NCBI RefSeq assembly: GCF_003244315.1
Contig: NZ_QKWH01000001.1
Span: 558,001 to 622,000, forward strand
From: Xylanimonas oleitrophica
GTDB lineage: Bacteria; Actinomycetota; Actinomycetes; Actinomycetales; Cellulomonadaceae
Direction of reading: 5' to 3'
Length of the DNA stretch: 64,000 nucleotides
How positions within the stretch are numbered: the stretch's first letter is position 1; the number at the start of each line of letters is the position of its first letter. This document shows, in pieces, positions 63,485 through 64,000 of this stretch. The notes beneath the pieces are model-generated. The model was not told where the DNA came from, ran no database searches, and was given only the letters and a program-made list of their open reading frames with translations. The position numbers and the translations under genes were made by a program.

Positions 63485-64000
63485 GTGACCGACGTCCCCG
63501 TGCAGGACGACGGTCGGTCAGGTCAGGGGCAGGCCCCGCACCCCGCGGACGGGGTGCGGGGCCTGCGCGCTGATCTGCTGGCCGCGGCGACCGACCTGTC
63601 CGGACCGTCGCGCTCCGGCGTGGCTCGGCGCTCGGCGCTGGTGCGCACGGTGACCGAGCGGCTGGGCGCGCTCTACGACCAGGCCACCGACGGCGTCGAG
63701 CCCGCCGGGCTGGCGCTGGCGGCGGTGGGCAGCCTGGCCCGCGGCGACCTGGGGCCGCTGTCGGACCTCGACCTGGTGCTGGTGCACGACGGGCGCACCC
63801 ACCCGGCCGAGGAGCTGGCGCGCGTGGCGGAGCGCCTGTGGTACCCGCTGTGGGACTCCGGCGTGGACATCGACCACGCGGTGCGCTCCCTCAGCCAGAC
63901 GCGGCAGGTCGCCTCGAAGGACCTGGCGGCGGCGGTGAGCTGGCTCGACGTGCGCCCGGTGGCGGGGGACGCCGTGGTCGTGCACCGGGCGGCGTCGGCG
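63485..64000 (+). CDS. glnD: [Protein-PII] nucleotidyltransferase GlnD (3' partial)
   Basis: First 172 codons of the bifunctional PII-modifying enzyme; the window ends inside it. The nucleotidyltransferase motif VGSLARGDLGPLSDLDLVLVHDG starts near residue 80, with G-S and D-x-D metal ligands. In actinobacteria this enzyme adenylylates PII. The GTG at 63485 is the first start, 6 nt after glnB. A strong hairpin lies at 63529-63566, so GTG 63554 may be the real start. Third gene of amtB-glnB-glnD. Confidence 0.88.
   Translation, partial: MTDVPVQDDGRSGQGQAPHPADGVRGLRADLLAAATDLSGPSRSGVARRSALVRTVTERLGALYDQATDGVEPAGLALAAVGSLARGDLGPLSDLDLVLVHDGRTHPAEELARVAERLWYPLWDSGVDIDHAVRSLSQTRQVASKDLAAAVSWLDVRPVAGDAVVVHRAASA
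63529..63566 (+). terminator. Hairpin overlapping the 5' end of glnD
   Basis: Perfect 17-bp arms 63529-63545 and 63550-63566 (GCAGGCCCCGCACCCCG and complement) with loop CGGA. It resembles the terminators elsewhere in the window and could limit read-through from amtB-glnB into glnD. Confidence 0.6.

Overview
The window is chromosomal DNA from a very GC-rich Gram-positive actinomycete, most likely a member of the Micrococcales near the Cellulomonadaceae/Promicromonosporaceae. This is inferred from the base composition, frequent GTG starts with 4-nt GTGA/ATGA gene overlaps, F420-dependent enzymes, an IdeR/DtxR-type iron box, GlnR-type boxes, an ileS T-box leader, a CBM2-GH18 chitinase and LPXTG surface proteins. 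No rRNA, tRNA, CRISPR array, transposase or phage gene was seen.

Layout. (1) 2-8135 (+): a tightly packed sugar operon. It holds a ribose-type ABC importer (ATPase cut by the window edge, two permeases), a creatininase-family hydrolase, a GntR/UTRA regulator, an FGGY kinase, a phosphotriesterase-like lactonase and a KDPG-type aldolase. The natural substrate is not identifiable from the sequence. (2) 8229-21046: mostly single housekeeping or accessory genes. They are a YbaK-like deacylase, a zinc alcohol dehydrogenase, a large secreted GH3 glycosidase with palindromic operators, a PH-domain protein, CutA, a broken DUF429 gene, DUF4126, a small Cys/His-rich protein, a PPOX F420 enzyme, an SDR, a flavoprotein, a CPWA-type glutathionyl-hydroquinone-reductase-like protein, a HhH-GPD repair protein and a DDN-like protein. 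(3) 21062-24626 (-): a three-gene exported cluster of beta-helix lipoprotein, second lipoprotein and Dyp-type peroxidase. It is divergent from (4) 24747-38420 (+), two tandem giant LPXTG surface proteins of 2420 and 2059 residues. Together these carry 19 Ig-like repeat domains, each with a Lys/Glu/Asn triad like that of CnaB isopeptide domains. (5) 38482-41605 (-): a FecCD-type importer that best resembles the proposed F420-0 transporter family. (6) 41872-43563: secreted chitinase. (7) 43651-56155: a T-box-controlled ileS followed by folC, DUF4233 and ndk. This normally contiguous actinobacterial block is split here by an IdeR-box siderophore importer (-) and a dhaKLM operon (+). (8) 56285-64000: smc, a small membrane protein, ftsY, and then amtB-glnB-glnD with GlnR-type boxes upstream (glnD is cut by the window edge).

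Most transcription units end in long, perfect GC-rich hairpins without U tracts, which is the usual actinobacterial style. The most unusual content is the tandem adhesin pair with its predicted isopeptide triads, and the divergent Dyp-peroxidase/beta-helix lipoprotein cluster that shares a palindrome-rich promoter region with it.
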